Origin: Escallonia rubra
Taxonomy: Eukaryota > Streptophyta > Magnoliopsida > Escalloniales > Escalloniaceae
NCBI GenBank assembly: GCA_033065855.1
Contig: JAVXUO010000171.1
Coordinates: 186,001 to 250,000, forward strand
Length of the DNA stretch: 64,000 bases
Direction of reading: 5' to 3'
A program made the position numbers and the translations under genes. Shown here one piece after another: positions 32,087 to 43,660 of the stretch. The notes below the pieces were generated by a model that saw nothing but the letters and a program-made list of their open reading frames with translations, was not told where the DNA came from and made no database searches. Each line of letters begins with the position of its first letter. Within the stretch, counting starts at the first letter, position 1.

Positions 32087-34120
32087 TATGAGTTATGGAA
32101 GAAAAGGAAGCCTAATCTGAATTATTTTAAATTTTGGGGTTGTAAGGCCGTTGTAAGAGTTCCGGAACCAAAAAGAAAGAAATTGGGTGAAAGAGGCATT
32201 GAATGTTTTTTCATTGGTTACGCTTTACACAGTAAAGCATATAGGTTCATGGTAGTGGAACAGAATGATTATTATTCTAAAAACACTATCATTGAATCTA
32301 GAGATGCCATCTTTGACGAAAGTAGGTTCCAATCACTTCCTAAGCAAGTTGAGCAAAAGGAAGGTCAACGTGAAGTTGAGGAAAACCATGAAAATGAAGT
32401 GGAACCTAGGAGGAGCAAACAAATGAGAATTGCTAAAACCTATGAACCCGATTTCTACATGTATTTGGTAGAAGGAACTAGGACGGCAATACAAAACTCC
32501 ATATCGATTGTTTTAAATGTGGAATCCGACCCTAGGACTTATGAAGAGGCCATGAGGTCTCAAGATTCTTCCTTTTGGAAGGAAGCAATAAATGAAGAGA
32601 TTGATTCAATCATGGGAAATGGAACATGGAAATTGGTGGATTTACCACCTGGTTCTAAACCTATTGGTTGTAAATGGATTTTTAAGAAAAAGTTAAGGGT
32701 TGATGGATCGATTGAAAAATTTAAGGCAAGGTTAGTGGCTAAGGGATTTTTCCAAAAGGAAGGTGTTGATTACTTTGACACTTATGCACCAGTTGCAAGG
32801 ATAGCCATTATTAGGGTGCTTATAGCACTAGCTTCCATCCATAAGCTAGTAATTCATCAAATGGATGTTAAAATGGCATTCTTAAATGGTGAATTAGATG
32901 AGGAAGTATACATGCAACAACCAGAAGGGTTTGTTGTACGTGGGCAAGAAAATAAAGTTTGTAAGTTGATTAAGTCATTGTATGGACTTAAGCAAGCCCC
33001 TAAGCAGTGGCATCAAAAGTTTGATCAAATTGTGATGTCTAATGGTTTCAAGATACATGAATTGGATAAGTGTGTGTATAGCAAGTTCGATGGCGGTAAA
33101 GGAGTTATCATTTGCTTATACGTAAATGATATGCTCATTTTTTGTACTGACTTGGAACGAGTTGTAAAGACTAAGAAATTCTTATCCGATAATTTTGAAA
33201 TGAAGGACATGGGTGTTGCTGACGTGATTTTAGGAATTAAAATCATAAGGAATAATGGTTGCATAACATTGTCACAATCTCATTATATTGAGAAGGTCTT
33301 AAAAAGGTTTGACCATTTAGACAGCACACCAGTTAGTACTCCGTTCGATGAGAGTATTAAGTTGTCTCCTAATGATGGTAGAGCTGTGAGACAACTAGAA
33401 TATGCGAGTGCAATAGGCTGTTTAATGTATGCCATGACTTGTACTAGACCGGATATTGCTTATGTAGTAAGAAAACTTAGTAGATATACTAGTTGTCCTA
33501 GTAATATGCATTGAAATGCAATATATAGGGTTTTTAAGTACCTTAAAAGAACCATGGATTTCGGCATATGTTATAATGGGTATCCTTCTGTTTTGGAAGG
33601 ATACACAGACGCCAGTTGGATTACGAATCGGGAAGATTATGCTTCCACAAGTGGATGGATTTTCACACTTGGTGGGGGTTCAATATCCTAGGGTTCGAAG
33701 AAACAGACTTGCATTACTGATTCTACCATGGCAGTAGAGTTTATTGCTTTAGCTGCAGGGGGCAAGGAGGCAAAATGGCTAAGGAATTTGCTTTTAGAGG
33801 TTCCTTTATGGCCTAAGCCTATGGCTCCGATATCGATAAGGTGTGATAGTCAATCAACTCTATCACGGGCATGTAGCGAAGTGTATAATGGAAAGTCTAG
33901 ACATATTGGTCTTAGACATAGCTACGTGAGGCAGTTGATTACCGAAGGTGTAATCACATTGGAATATGTGAGGTCATTGGAAAATTTAGCGGATCCGTTA
34001 ACTAAAGGGCTTCCAAGGGAAATGATTATTAGGACCTCACGAGGGATGGGTCTGAAGCCCATGTCAAGGATCACCAATGATGGAAATCTCAACTCAACGC
34101 TTGCTAACACCAAGTCTTGA
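32087..34120 (+). pseudogene. copia-2 reverse transcriptase-RNase H
   Basis: One frame runs from 32183 to 34120 with two internal stops, at 33512-33514 (TGA) and 33689-33691 (TAG). Both sit where tryptophan is conserved. After the integrase tail the RT region reads NGTWKLVDLPPGSKPIGCKW, KARLVAKGF, HQMDVKMAFLNGEL, YMQQPEGF and KSLYGLKQAPKQWHQKF. The active-site motif is YVND (residues 313-316, N codon at 33125-33127) in place of YVDD, a loss of one metal-binding aspartate. RNase H follows (DASWI, AVEFIALAAGGKEAKWLRNL, CDSQS, KSRHIGLRHSYVR, ADPLTKGL) and ends at a normal stop. The region is well preserved apart from these changes, all of which can arise by G-to-A change. Confidence 0.95.
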
Positions 34121-34624
34121 GTTCAACGAGTCAAAAGTACATTATGATGGTGATTGCAAGCACAAATTTTAGTCATCCCAAGGTCATGTGCTTGGTAACC
34201 GTAATGAAGGAATAGGGTGAGTATTATACTCTTAATAGGTCTATAAAAGGATCATTCTTTGGAGTGTTAGTTACGGTACACTCTTGATAGACCTGACTAG
34301 TGAGTTTGAAGTGGGGCCGCTTCTGTCGAGTTTAAAGGGCTTAACTCTAGAGCACTTATGAAAAACAAGATACAAATTACATGGCCATTTATTGTATAAG
34401 CAGTTTTCTAGATTTGTGTATGGATATGAGTTTCATGTGTGATATGTGATCGGCTAGTCAACAAGGATAGGTGGTTCAAAGTTTATCTACCACACTTTTT
34501 CAGATTAGTCTTGTTATGTAATCACTAAGTAAAGATTCAAGTCGTAAGACATCTTCATTTATGCATGTACTTCACTGGATAATAAGATCTAGTTTTTTGT
34601 TTTGTTTTTTATTTTATATTTTGT

Positions 34625-34638
34625 AAAATGGTGGGGAT
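34625..34638 (+). promoter_or_regulatory. copia-2 polypurine tract
   Basis: AAATGGTGGGGATT lies directly before the 3' LTR and is the expected plus-strand primer site. Confidence 0.8.
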
Positions 34639-35579
34639 TGTTAGTGTTTTCCAAATATAGTGTCAAGTTTGATTCATTTTCTTTGTCAAAATGATGAAAG
34701 GAATGTGAAGTGGTAAAAAGGAAGGAATCCCACATAGAAGGGAATTGAAAAGGTAAGTGGGTATATAATAAAGAACTCCACTTACTTTATTACTTATGTG
34801 GTATGCTAAGGTGTGTGCATGTGCACCGAGTATGGTGCGACCATACGAGGAATAATCGCACGCACGCGCGCGCGAGCGTTGCAGTGGGCTGTGAGGCGCA
34901 ATGTGGCGCTTTGATGACGCACTTTGCACTTCGCACATGCGCATCGTCGCGATTAGACGCCTTTAATTTTTCGTGACGAAAACTAGATCGCCGGTTCAAC
35001 GGACCGGGTCGGATCTGACCATTGGCAGTTGGGTGGTTACACTCGGGTTATACCCGAACAGTTGGACCTGTTGGGCAGCTGGGTGGTTCCAAGTTGGACA
35101 GACCCAACTGTTTGGCGCTGGTTAGTTACCAGTCCGGATCTGTACCGTTGATCTTAACGGTTTCTGATCCAACGGTCCAGATTGCTTCGGTGATGATGAA
35201 AAGGTGTGACACTTGATTAGCAACCACTAGTGCTTTATAAATAGAGCACAATGGTCAAATTTTTGGACCTGATGAAAAGCCTTTACTCTCTTCTCTTATT
35301 TCCTTTCTGCAGATTTTTTACAACAAGAAATTTCTGCAGAATTTCTTATTTGTAAAACTCATTATCCAGAATTCCATACACATATCTGTGGGGTGAATAT
35401 CGTGTGTGCAAACGCTATTCACTAAAACGCTTCGTTGTATCTTGGAGGATATTTGCCGGCAACCCGCTGCACACCGTTTTCTTTGATGGGGGCAAATATA
35501 AACTTAAGGAGAGCGTTTTACAACGTGCCTCGAAGCCGATCCTTCTTTCAGTCACAAAGTCATACCGTATACCCCAACA
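34639..35579 (+). repeat. copia-2 3' LTR (941 bp)
   Basis: Matches the 5' LTR with scattered substitutions and small indels. One is the loss of part of the hairpin present at 26471-26491, another is an altered CG-alternating run (34857-34878). It is followed by TSD GCATA. Confidence 0.95.
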
Positions 35580-35584
35580 GCATA

Positions 35585-37799
35585 TGTGCAAAGACTTTTC
35601 GTAGTGTTAATATATTCATCATAGTAATTTTGTGTTACCTTTTCTTCATGCACAAGGGGTTGGCAAATTAAGATTTCCCAAGACACGTGTCAAACAGGAA
35701 ATCCTAATCTTGAGACGGCTGATGGGGGCCATCGGTAGTGCCCCCCTGCCATTCCGTGAATTTTTTTTTTTTAGATATATAATGAATTTGACATACATGC
35801 AATAAAAGTGCCCACCTGAAAATGTTAAAAATAGTTTAAAGATATGTCTTGTTAATCATTTTTTGTGCTAAAATATTTAAATTTTAAAAAAAAATAGTAT
35901 AAAACTATCTTTTTAGTCATTTTAAATGTTAAATTTACAAACAAATGTGTAAAGACTAAACACCAAAAAATAAAGTGAACAGATAAAAAAGAGAAGAGAT
36001 AAAGATTAGCAAGTATTTGTTTTCATTTCCCCATACCATTAACGAGTCTCTCTTATTCCCAAAGCCACTACTCACTAAATAATCTCTCTCTCTCTCTCTC
36101 TCTCACGATCTTCCAAGTGGCAATCGGTGGAAATCAGTGACGGATGGCTCCTCGGCCCCTTCACCGGTTCACCGGCTTCATGGACCACGCCTGATGCTGG
36201 CGCGCTGCCATGGCCTCAATGTTTAACCAATTGTTTGCTTCCCTTCTCCTGTGTCACTATGTCACGATGTTCTCCTCTCCCTCCTCTCTCCTCAGTCCTT
36301 TCGCCGCCGGCCGCTCCAGCTCCGATGTAATCTGCGCAATTGTCGATTTTCAATTTCTCCCGTCATCCGTTCAGTCGCTCATGCCTTACGACACAATGGC
36401 AGTAACCAATCGGCGGCAATTTTGAAGTCAAAGAAAGGTAACATCGGTTTTGATTGATTGTGTTTTTTTTTTTTTTGTTTCATTGAACAGTTTCATTTTC
36501 TCAATTCTCACATCTCAAAACTAGATTAGATTTTTATTTCAATTTTGAATTAGACATTTGCGAATTTGGCAAATATTGCCTCATGAGATTTATAGTTTAG
36601 AATCTTTAGATTGAGTTTTCTAATTAGGATTTGTTGCAACTACTACCTGTTCAGTAATCGTGGTGGCCATGTGAATTGGGAATGGTGGGATTGTATATTG
36701 GAGATTGAGATTTTTACTTGAGATTTTTAATTTCAGATTAATAAATGATAAGTGTTGTTTGTGGCGGCACTAGAGAATTAAGAATTGGCAATTGCACGTG
36801 GGGATTTAGAGGAATTGGAAATGGACAAGTTGGAACTTGGAATATACTGCTCGAATTTGAAACTCTCAAACCTGGAGAAGTATTGCAAATTTGGAATATA
36901 CTACTCAGTGCTCAACAACGTGGAGAAGTAATGCAAATTTGACACTCTCAATCTAGACCATTCGAACTCAATAGAGTGTTTATAATTTGATTTATCCATT
37001 ATAAATTGTACCTCGTTTTAAATATTTCTAGTGCATATATGTTTTTTTAATTTCTATATTCCAGTGTATTATTTGTATAACACTTGAACAAGTTCATGGT
37101 TTATATATTCCGGACGTATTTATGGCAGTGTACATTTGATTCTTATGTCGAAAAAAAATTGTTTGATAGTATTCAATATGATGTAATTATTAATCGTTTT
37201 TAGAAGATACGACTTCATCGTGGTCAATTGTAAAATTTCATGGTTCAAGTCTAATATACGGTTAATTTTTGTGATAATTTTTTTCTTGTGCATTTTGTGC
37301 CCAAAAGTGACTCGAAGGAAAGTAAGACATCCACTGGAAAACTTGAACAGTATCTGGTGATAAATGCGAAGCGTTGTAAGATATTCTCGTACCAAGTCTT
37401 TTTCTTTTTTTGTTTTTACCAGTTAATATTGCTAGGAAGTGATTCTGGTGTAGAGTACGTTAAAATTTGATGTATAAAACATGAGATAAATATTCAGATA
37501 GCATAATGTCCTTTCTTCGTTCCGCTCTTCTTATGCGCATAATAGACATTTTTGTGTTGTGCCTTGTATCTAGGCCTGCCATTTTCACCACGTTATCCAC
37601 CAATTCGTCCAACTGAAACTGTCCAAATCCTGCAATACATCAATGCAAGGAGCACGGATAAATCAGGACATTTTCAAATGACGCAGTTTCATGGTTTTTC
37701 AAGTGCTCATTTGTCTAACTGACATGAATGGTAGCCCCCCTTTGTTTTCTTATGCTCTTTTTCCTCCGTGCAGTTGCGATTTGTGAAATCAACTTTCCC
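35585..37799. other. Noncoding, with a possible hAT-like remnant
   Basis: 35728-35850 (GGGGGCCATCGGTAGTGCCCCC, AAAAGTGCCCACCTGAAAATG) resembles the untranslated leader of TTF-type hAT elements. It is followed by a CT run (36088-36105) and GC-rich DNA to about 36425. No transposase is seen. The stretch 36430-37799 is AT-rich with nothing assignable. Confidence 0.4.
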
Positions 37800-37960
37800 T
37801 AGTAGATTTAGTTTGAGAACTCCACTAAAGATGTGGTAGTTTGGTACATACTCTCCTGTAACTATAATTGCATCTATTAGACTATTATTTGTCATTGTAT
37901 CCATATATTATCTTGTTGTGCATCAAATAGATTTTAAGATTTGTTTTCCTAAATGGTGAT
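37800..37960 (+). pseudogene. copia-3 RT remnant, part 1
   Basis: Reads FGTYSPVTIIASIRLLF and HQIDFKICF up to the LARD-D insertion. These match the copia RT blocks FDTYSPVTKIASIR and HQMDVKTAFLNG, and the second is interrupted exactly in the middle. The reading continues at 42536 with LNEEIYTERPED. Stops and substitutions show it is an old copy. Confidence 0.8.
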
Positions 37961-38252
37961 TGATATAACTCAAATATAACTCCCAATAATTGGGGAATAC
38001 CCGGCAATCCCAGTCAAACTGGGAGATCAATGATTATCTTATCAGGGATTGTGACGTGATCCTCGAGGATTCTAACGTGATCCTAACACATCTGGCTCAC
38101 GGCCCAGTCCTGCTAGGAGTCTTCTTGTACAGTTATATAAAGGGGTCTACCCCTCCAGGTATGGGACAACTACACAATTCATATTTTTTCATAGTTATTA
38201 TTCTGTAGCTGCGCTCTGACTTAAGCATCGGAGAGTTCTCCGCCAGAAACCC
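37961..38252 (+). repeat. LARD-D 5' LTR, truncated
   Basis: Matches 42149 to about 42440. It includes the TATATAAAGG promoter-like box near 38135, so U3 and the start of R are kept while U5 and the PBS are lost. Confidence 0.9.
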
Positions 38253-39480
38253 CCGGCAGAGCTGCCAACATCGCAGAAAAACACAGTGAAGCTGTGGGCA
38301 CCATAAACCGCCGGCCACCGCCGTGACGAGGCAGAAACAATAACAACGCAGACGCCGCACAAACCCAAACGGTGGAAGCGCCGCCATCCAACATCGCTAA
38401 CACTAAGGGTCAAAACCATAATCGATCGCCACTTAATGCACCAGCAACAGCAGACCACCCACTGCCGGCAAGGGGTCGACACTGAGCATAGTCAATAGGC
38501 CGCCGCCGGCACAGGGTCAGAACCCTAGCGCCGCCATCATCCCACCCGCCGTCGCCGTCCAAGAGCCTTCGAGCGCCTGGTCTGCGCCACCGCGGCCACG
38601 AGAATAGCACAACCATGGTGGGGCTATCGTGATCACCGGGAATTCCCTGCACTTACAACACCTCGTCATCACCACCATGGCAGGTCCTCCAGCGAGGCAC
38701 CGGCGCCGCAAGATCGCGGCCTTACTCCCGATCTGCCCTTCGCCACCGCGACAATCACAATCGGCCGCAAAGAAACGCACCGCCGCTGCTGTCGCGGCAC
38801 CACAAACGGCCATGCCGCCACTTTGAGGTTACAACCACAAAAAAAAGAGAAGCAGAGAGACGAAGATGAAGAACCACGGGTCAGTACCCTAGCGCCGCCG
38901 CCGCGCCATCTCCTCCAGCAAGGTGCCAGCGCCGCTCATGGCCAAGCCCATTCGTCGACGCACCGGCGTTCCCCCGAGATCTGCTTCGTCGGACGCCGAT
39001 GCGATGCCACCTCCATCAGACACCGCGACCATCTTTGCTCCAGACCTACACCACTGCAGGGACTGGAAAAACACGGTCAACATCGCGCCGTGCAGCCACC
39101 GTGGAAGAGCATCGGCATCAGCAATCATCATCGGTGGCCACCACGATATCGATTTCCGGCAGCCATCTTCCCTGACTTCGCACGTCCACCGCACTCAAAC
39201 GACGACGCCACCACTCCATTGATCAGCTCCCTGGCATCGTTGTTGCACCGGCCAAGCCCTGACGTCGTCGCCGGCGTCAGTCCTTGTCGTGATGCCGCCT
39301 CCCTGCGGTGGTTAACTCTGTCGCTGGAGACAGATTCTCCTCGGTGGATGAAAAGAATCGGCAGAATGAAAAGCAGGTGCACCCCATCTTTTTTACAATT
39401 CTACATTCACACTCAAAAAGTTCAGGTTTATGTTTTGGACCCACAGGGTTTTCTTTATTCAACTTAAGACCCAAAAGGTT
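38253..39480 (+). other. LARD-D GC-rich leader
   Basis: Homologous to 15130-16260 in LARD-C read on the minus strand (shared GGTCTGCGCCA...CG and CACAACCATGGTGGGGCT-like blocks). It contains two copies of a CC(C/T)TAGCGCCGCC module (38522 and 38889). The 214-codon frame 38823-39467 has no known domain and is not conserved as a protein in LARD-C, so I do not call it a gene. Confidence 0.55.
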
Positions 39481-40609
39481 TTATTTATTCCACTTAGGCT
39501 CCATGCTTTTTAAAGTATTAAGCTTTTAGCCCATAAAAAAAAGGGCCTATTTAGATTTAAAGACCACGGGGTTTTACCTTTTTGGCATACACCATAAATT
39601 CTTTAAAGCCTTAAGCTTTTTAGAGTGCATATTTAAACAAAAAACCTACAGAGTCTCATTAATTTGCGTATGCTATGCGCTCTTTAAAGTATGCGCACAT
39701 GTTTTTATTTTGTGGCAAGTCGTTAAAAATTAAGCGACTACGATTGAAGGCGTTGGCAAGCCTCCTAGAGGCTACTTCTCCTACGCATTCTGTATTACCT
39801 AGATGCAAGCACAAGTCACAAGTCAGGGCTCCCGATTTCTATAACTTTTGTAAGCTCACTTGTGACACGCAGTGCAGCGCACCATGTCGGCTAACCGACA
39901 AAACCCTAATGGGTCCACGGTGTTGAACACTATTCTTAATTTTATGTTAAAAACATAGTTGCATTTTATATGTTTTATTGCTTCAGAGGCTATTTTTTCA
40001 GTCACGTACTTTTATTTCTTGCAAGGGTTTAAACTATGCATGCGAGCATCAACAGTGACGGATAAACTACTTCATAAGCAATGAACAAATTCACAGCACC
40101 CTGCGACTTGAAGTCACGCTTAGGGTTTCTGCTGCAACTTCTTATCGACTCGGCATTTCTTATTATCTCATGATGTTCGATCACACGGTGACCTCGATCA
40201 GTGAATCAGAGAATATCGTCAGCCTCTGCTAATAAGCATCACTAATATGCTGGTACAACTGCAAGCTCAAGCTTATGCGACCAGCAAACTGAATCTAGTT
40301 GCTTCTCGTCATATTGATAAACTGCGACTGACTCCGCGTCCTCTAGCTCTATATGCTCGTCTAGTCAAGCAGGCGGATTACGGTCTTTTATATTGCTCGT
40401 ACAGGTCTTCTTGCGACCGGGCCCTATATATGGGCTTAAAAGCCGTCTTTATATATCCACACATTTTCAAAGGCCGGGGGGCTTTATATTTTATGAGATC
40501 ATTCCTATACAGGCTTAATGTCATATGTCTTATCAGACATAAAGGTTCGCCACAGCAACCATATTACGGGCTCCATGACCCGCGGCTTCTTATTTAGCAC
40601 CGCGACAAT

Positions 40610-41460
40610 AAGGACGAGAAACCCCCAAGGGCGCATATGACGAGAATTCTAAGTTCCATCAAACCCCTAAGGGCGCGTACAACAAGGACTCTAAAGTTTT
40701 GTTAAACCCCCAAGGGCGCGTACGACGAGAACTCCAAGTTCTGTTAAACCCCCGAGGGCGCGTACGATGAGAACTCTTAAGTTCCGTCAAACCCTCGAGA
40801 GTAATTACATGAGCTCTGGCTCCATCCGCCCCCGAGGGCGTATACGACTAGAATTCTTAAATTCCGTCAAACCCTCGAGGGTAATTACATGAGCTCCGGC
40901 TCCATCCGCCCCCGAGGGCGTGTATGACAAGAATTCGTAAATTCCGTCAAACCCTCGAGGGTAATTGCATGAGCTCCGGCTCCATTCGCCCCCAAGGGCA
41001 TGTATGACGAGAATTCTTAAATTCCGTCAAACCCTCGAGGGTAGTTGCATGAGCTGATCCGCGCTCTATCCGCCTTCGAGGGCGTGTACGACGAGAACTC
41101 TTAGGCCACGTACGCTTACCATATTTATTTTTTGTTTTCATTTTGTTTTCATTTTCATGATTTTCATATTCAGTTTGAAAATCCGTTCCTGTACTTTTAT
41201 CATTTTCACAAAAAAAAATTTAGCTATTTTTTCTTATATTGGGCTAAGTTTGAGTGAAAAAAGCTGAAAACACATTTTAGGTGTTTTCAGTTTTTTGTTA
41301 CTATTTGAGTAATTTTATCCAAAACGAAAACAGAAAATGGTAAAAGTACGCAAAAAAGAATCTTTTTCATCATCATTGCTAAAAATAGAAAACGAATATG
41401 GTAAGCGTACGGGGCCTTAAGTTCTGTCAAACCCTCAAGGGTAATTACATGAGCTCCACG
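40610..41460 (+). repeat. LARD-D tandem arrays
   Basis: Reverse orientation of the arrays in B and C: 46-bp units (40615-40800), then 80-bp units with CCCTCGAGGG, GAATTC and CCGCCCCCGAGGGCG from 40790 to 41100. They continue at 41417 after the MITE. Confidence 0.9.
41104..41416. mobile_element. Tourist-like (PIF/Harbinger) MITE in the LARD-D array
   Basis: 313 bp. The terminal inverted repeats GGCC(A/C)CGTACGCTTACCATATT match over about 22 bp with one mismatch, and are flanked by the 3-bp duplication TTA (41101-41103 and 41417-41419). The interior is rich in AT, with TTTTCATTTT and GAAAAC motifs and no coding frame. The 3-bp TTA target is characteristic of PIF/Harbinger-type MITEs. Confidence 0.9.
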
Positions 41461-42148
41461 CTCCACCAGCCCTCTAGGGCTATCCCTCGAGGGACGAACA
41501 CCCCCAAGGGTGATAGGATAGAGCTCGAGTTCTATCCGAACAGTTTAGCTACAGTTCTAACCCGTGAAACGGCAAAGGACTATGGGACTTCATCCCCCCA
41601 CCATTCTTTGTCAATTCAAAACCTAGCCAAGCGTGAGTGCGAGGCTTCTTTTCCAGCTCTTACCTGATGATAAGAGTTCGTGACAAAGTAAAACGCAAGC
41701 ATGATGTGGTCGGCTCGAGCTCAAGAACACACACTTGCACAGAATGAACACCCTCCAAAGGATAGGTGACCCCTCGAGGGGACATTCAAACACTTAGCAC
41801 ATGCAACAACTTGCATGTACAACTTTGTGTCCTCTCCCGAGAGAGGCTACCATGGGCCACAGCCCCTAAAGGATCTCGAGATCCCATGATTCGTCTTTCT
41901 AAAGATGATTCTGAATAGCCTACTCAGGCGACATTCTAAGACTTAGCTCTCGAGAGCTAGGGTTCTAGCGCCCTACTTGGGCAAAGTTTTAAGGCTTAAG
42001 CTCCCGCTTAGGTCGGAGCACATGGAAGAGAGAAATATTGTTACCCCTACAAGTGGATGAGAATCACTTACAAATCTAACGCGTGTCTCAAGACACCAGG
42101 TATAAACTTCCTCAGCCAAACATTTTAGCTAAGGAAGTGGGGGGCTTA

Positions 42149-42530
42149 TGATATAACTCAAATATAACTCCCAATAATTGGGGAATACCCGGAAATCCCA
42201 GTCAAACTGGGAGATCAATGATTATCTTATCAGGGATTGTGACGTGATCCTCGGGGATTTTAACGCGATCCTGACTCATCTGGCCCACGGCCCAGTCCTA
42301 CGAGGAGTCTTCTCCTACAGCTATATAAAGGGGTCTACCCCTCCAGGTATGGGACAACTACACAATTCATGCTTTTTCATAGTTACTATTATGTAGCTGC
42401 GCTCTGACTTAAGCATCGGAGAGTTCTTCCCCGGGAACCCCACCCGGCGGTCACTCGTTTTTTGTCTTGCAGGTCATCGGTCTAGGCTCGGGTTCCGCAA
42501 TGTACGCAGAGCATATTTTTAGCAGCAACA
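42149..42530 (+). repeat. LARD-D 3' LTR
   Basis: 382 bp, starts TGATATAAC and ends GCAGCAACA. It is the reverse-orientation match to the LARD-B and LARD-C LTRs, closer to B in length. Confidence 0.93.
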
Positions 42531-43660
42531 GTGATTTAAACGAAGAAATATATACGGAACGGCCGGAGGATAAATATATGTGGTCCTCGGACAAGAAAAT
42601 AAAGTTTGTAAGTTAGTTCAACTTTGTGTGGATTGAAACAAGCTCATAAATATAGATATGGAAATTTTTATAACGTGATGATATCTGATGGCCTTTTTAT
42701 TTGATAATGCTGATAAGTGCATATATTATAAATCTCTTAATGATAATGTTGTCATTATATGCTTGTACATTTTGTGCAAGGTACTAAGATATTTTTAGCA
42801 TCAAAGTTCGACATGAAAGATATGTGTGAAGCTAATATCAATTTTGGAATCAAAATCTTAAGGTATGATAATTTCAACACATCATCACGGTCACACTTTG
42901 TCGAGAAAATGCGGAGAAAATATGAGTATTGTGACTATATTCCTTTGTCTTCACTTTATGATGCAAAAATACATCTTGTGAAAACTTGTGGTGACAGTGT
43001 GTCACACAATAAGTATGCATAAATAATAGGTAGCCTATTGTTTCGAATGAATCATATTTGTTCTAATATTGCATATGCAGTAGGCAGATTGAGTAGATAT
43101 ACTCATAATCCTAGGGAGGTACACTGGATGCAATATCAAGGTTGTTGAGATATTTAAGCGGCACCGTTGACTATGGACTAACATAGTATGGTCATCCTTC
43201 GTTGCCTGGATGTCAAATTCAAATAAGCTAAAGCCCATTAATGGACATGCGTTCTTATTAGTTTGAGGAACGATCTCTTAATAATCATCCAAACATAAAG
43301 GTTTTGCTAAATCTACCAGGAATCGGAGTTGGTTGCCTTGGAGAAGGCGTGTTTTGAAGCAAAGTGTCTCAGAAGTTTTCTGGTTGATATACCCTTGTGG
43401 AGTAAAACTAGTTCACCTGTGGTTATGCATTGTGATTGCCTAGCTGCCATTGCTCGAGTCGAAAGCAAAATACATAATGGAAAATTTTCGCATCTGGATA
43501 CCACATGTTATTGTGAGGTAGCTATTTGAAAATGGTATTGGGCTTTGAGAGGTCAGAAAAAACTTGGTCAATCCTCTAACTAAGCCACTAGAGAGAAGCC
43601 TAGTTATGGAAGCATCGAGGGGGATAGGACTGTACCCAAATTTGGAGACAAAGTGACGGA
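42531..43660 (+). pseudogene. copia-3 RT-RNase H remnant, part 2
   Basis: Continues the RT block cut at 37960 and passes through degraded RT (FDMKDMCEANINFGIKILRYD near 42815). The RNase H region follows (LEKACFEAKCLRSFLVDIPLWSK... near 43330, HCDCLAAIARVESKIHNGKF near 43430) and then the PLTKPLERSL-like end near 43580. Stops and frameshifts are frequent and the RT active site is unreadable, so this copia is clearly older than copia-2. No LTR was found for it. Confidence 0.85.

Larger units (their letters stand above)
26279..35579 (+). mobile_element. copia-2: near-complete Ty1/copia retrotransposon with insertion
   Basis: LTRs at 26279-27224 and 34639-35579 flank gag, protease, integrase, reverse transcriptase and RNase H in copia order on the plus strand. 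A 5-bp TSD, GCATA, is present at 26274-26278 and 35580-35584. The total is 9.3 kb, of which 2,974 bp is a later insertion (29108-32081) in the integrase, leaving about 6.3 kb. Nonsense codons, a changed RT active site and an integrase deletion make it inactive. No iMet PBS is present; see the entry at 27137-27244. Confidence 0.96.
37961..42530 (+). mobile_element. LARD-D: third copy of the LARD family
   Basis: Plus-strand copy with 5' LTR fragment 37961 to about 38252, a 3' LTR 42149-42530 (382 bp) and TSD GTGAT at 37956-37960 and 42531-42535. The 5' LTR ends early, near CTTAAGCATCGGAGAG, and the remaining LTR, the PBS and the leader start are deleted. Because both TSDs remain, this was an internal deletion after insertion. 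The interior matches LARD-C in opposite orientation: GC-rich leader, conserved noncoding block, 46-bp and 80-bp arrays, then a polypurine tract (GAAGTGGGGGGCTTA) before the 3' LTR. A 313-bp MITE is inserted in the array. No gag or pol. Confidence 0.93.

Noticed and set aside
37270..37400. A possible zf-BED hAT transposase piece (SKTSTGKLEQYL)
   Set aside because: A single short weak similarity with stops around it; not enough to call.
38823..39467. A 214-codon frame in the LARD-D leader
   Set aside because: No domain was seen and the homologous leader in LARD-C does not keep the frame.
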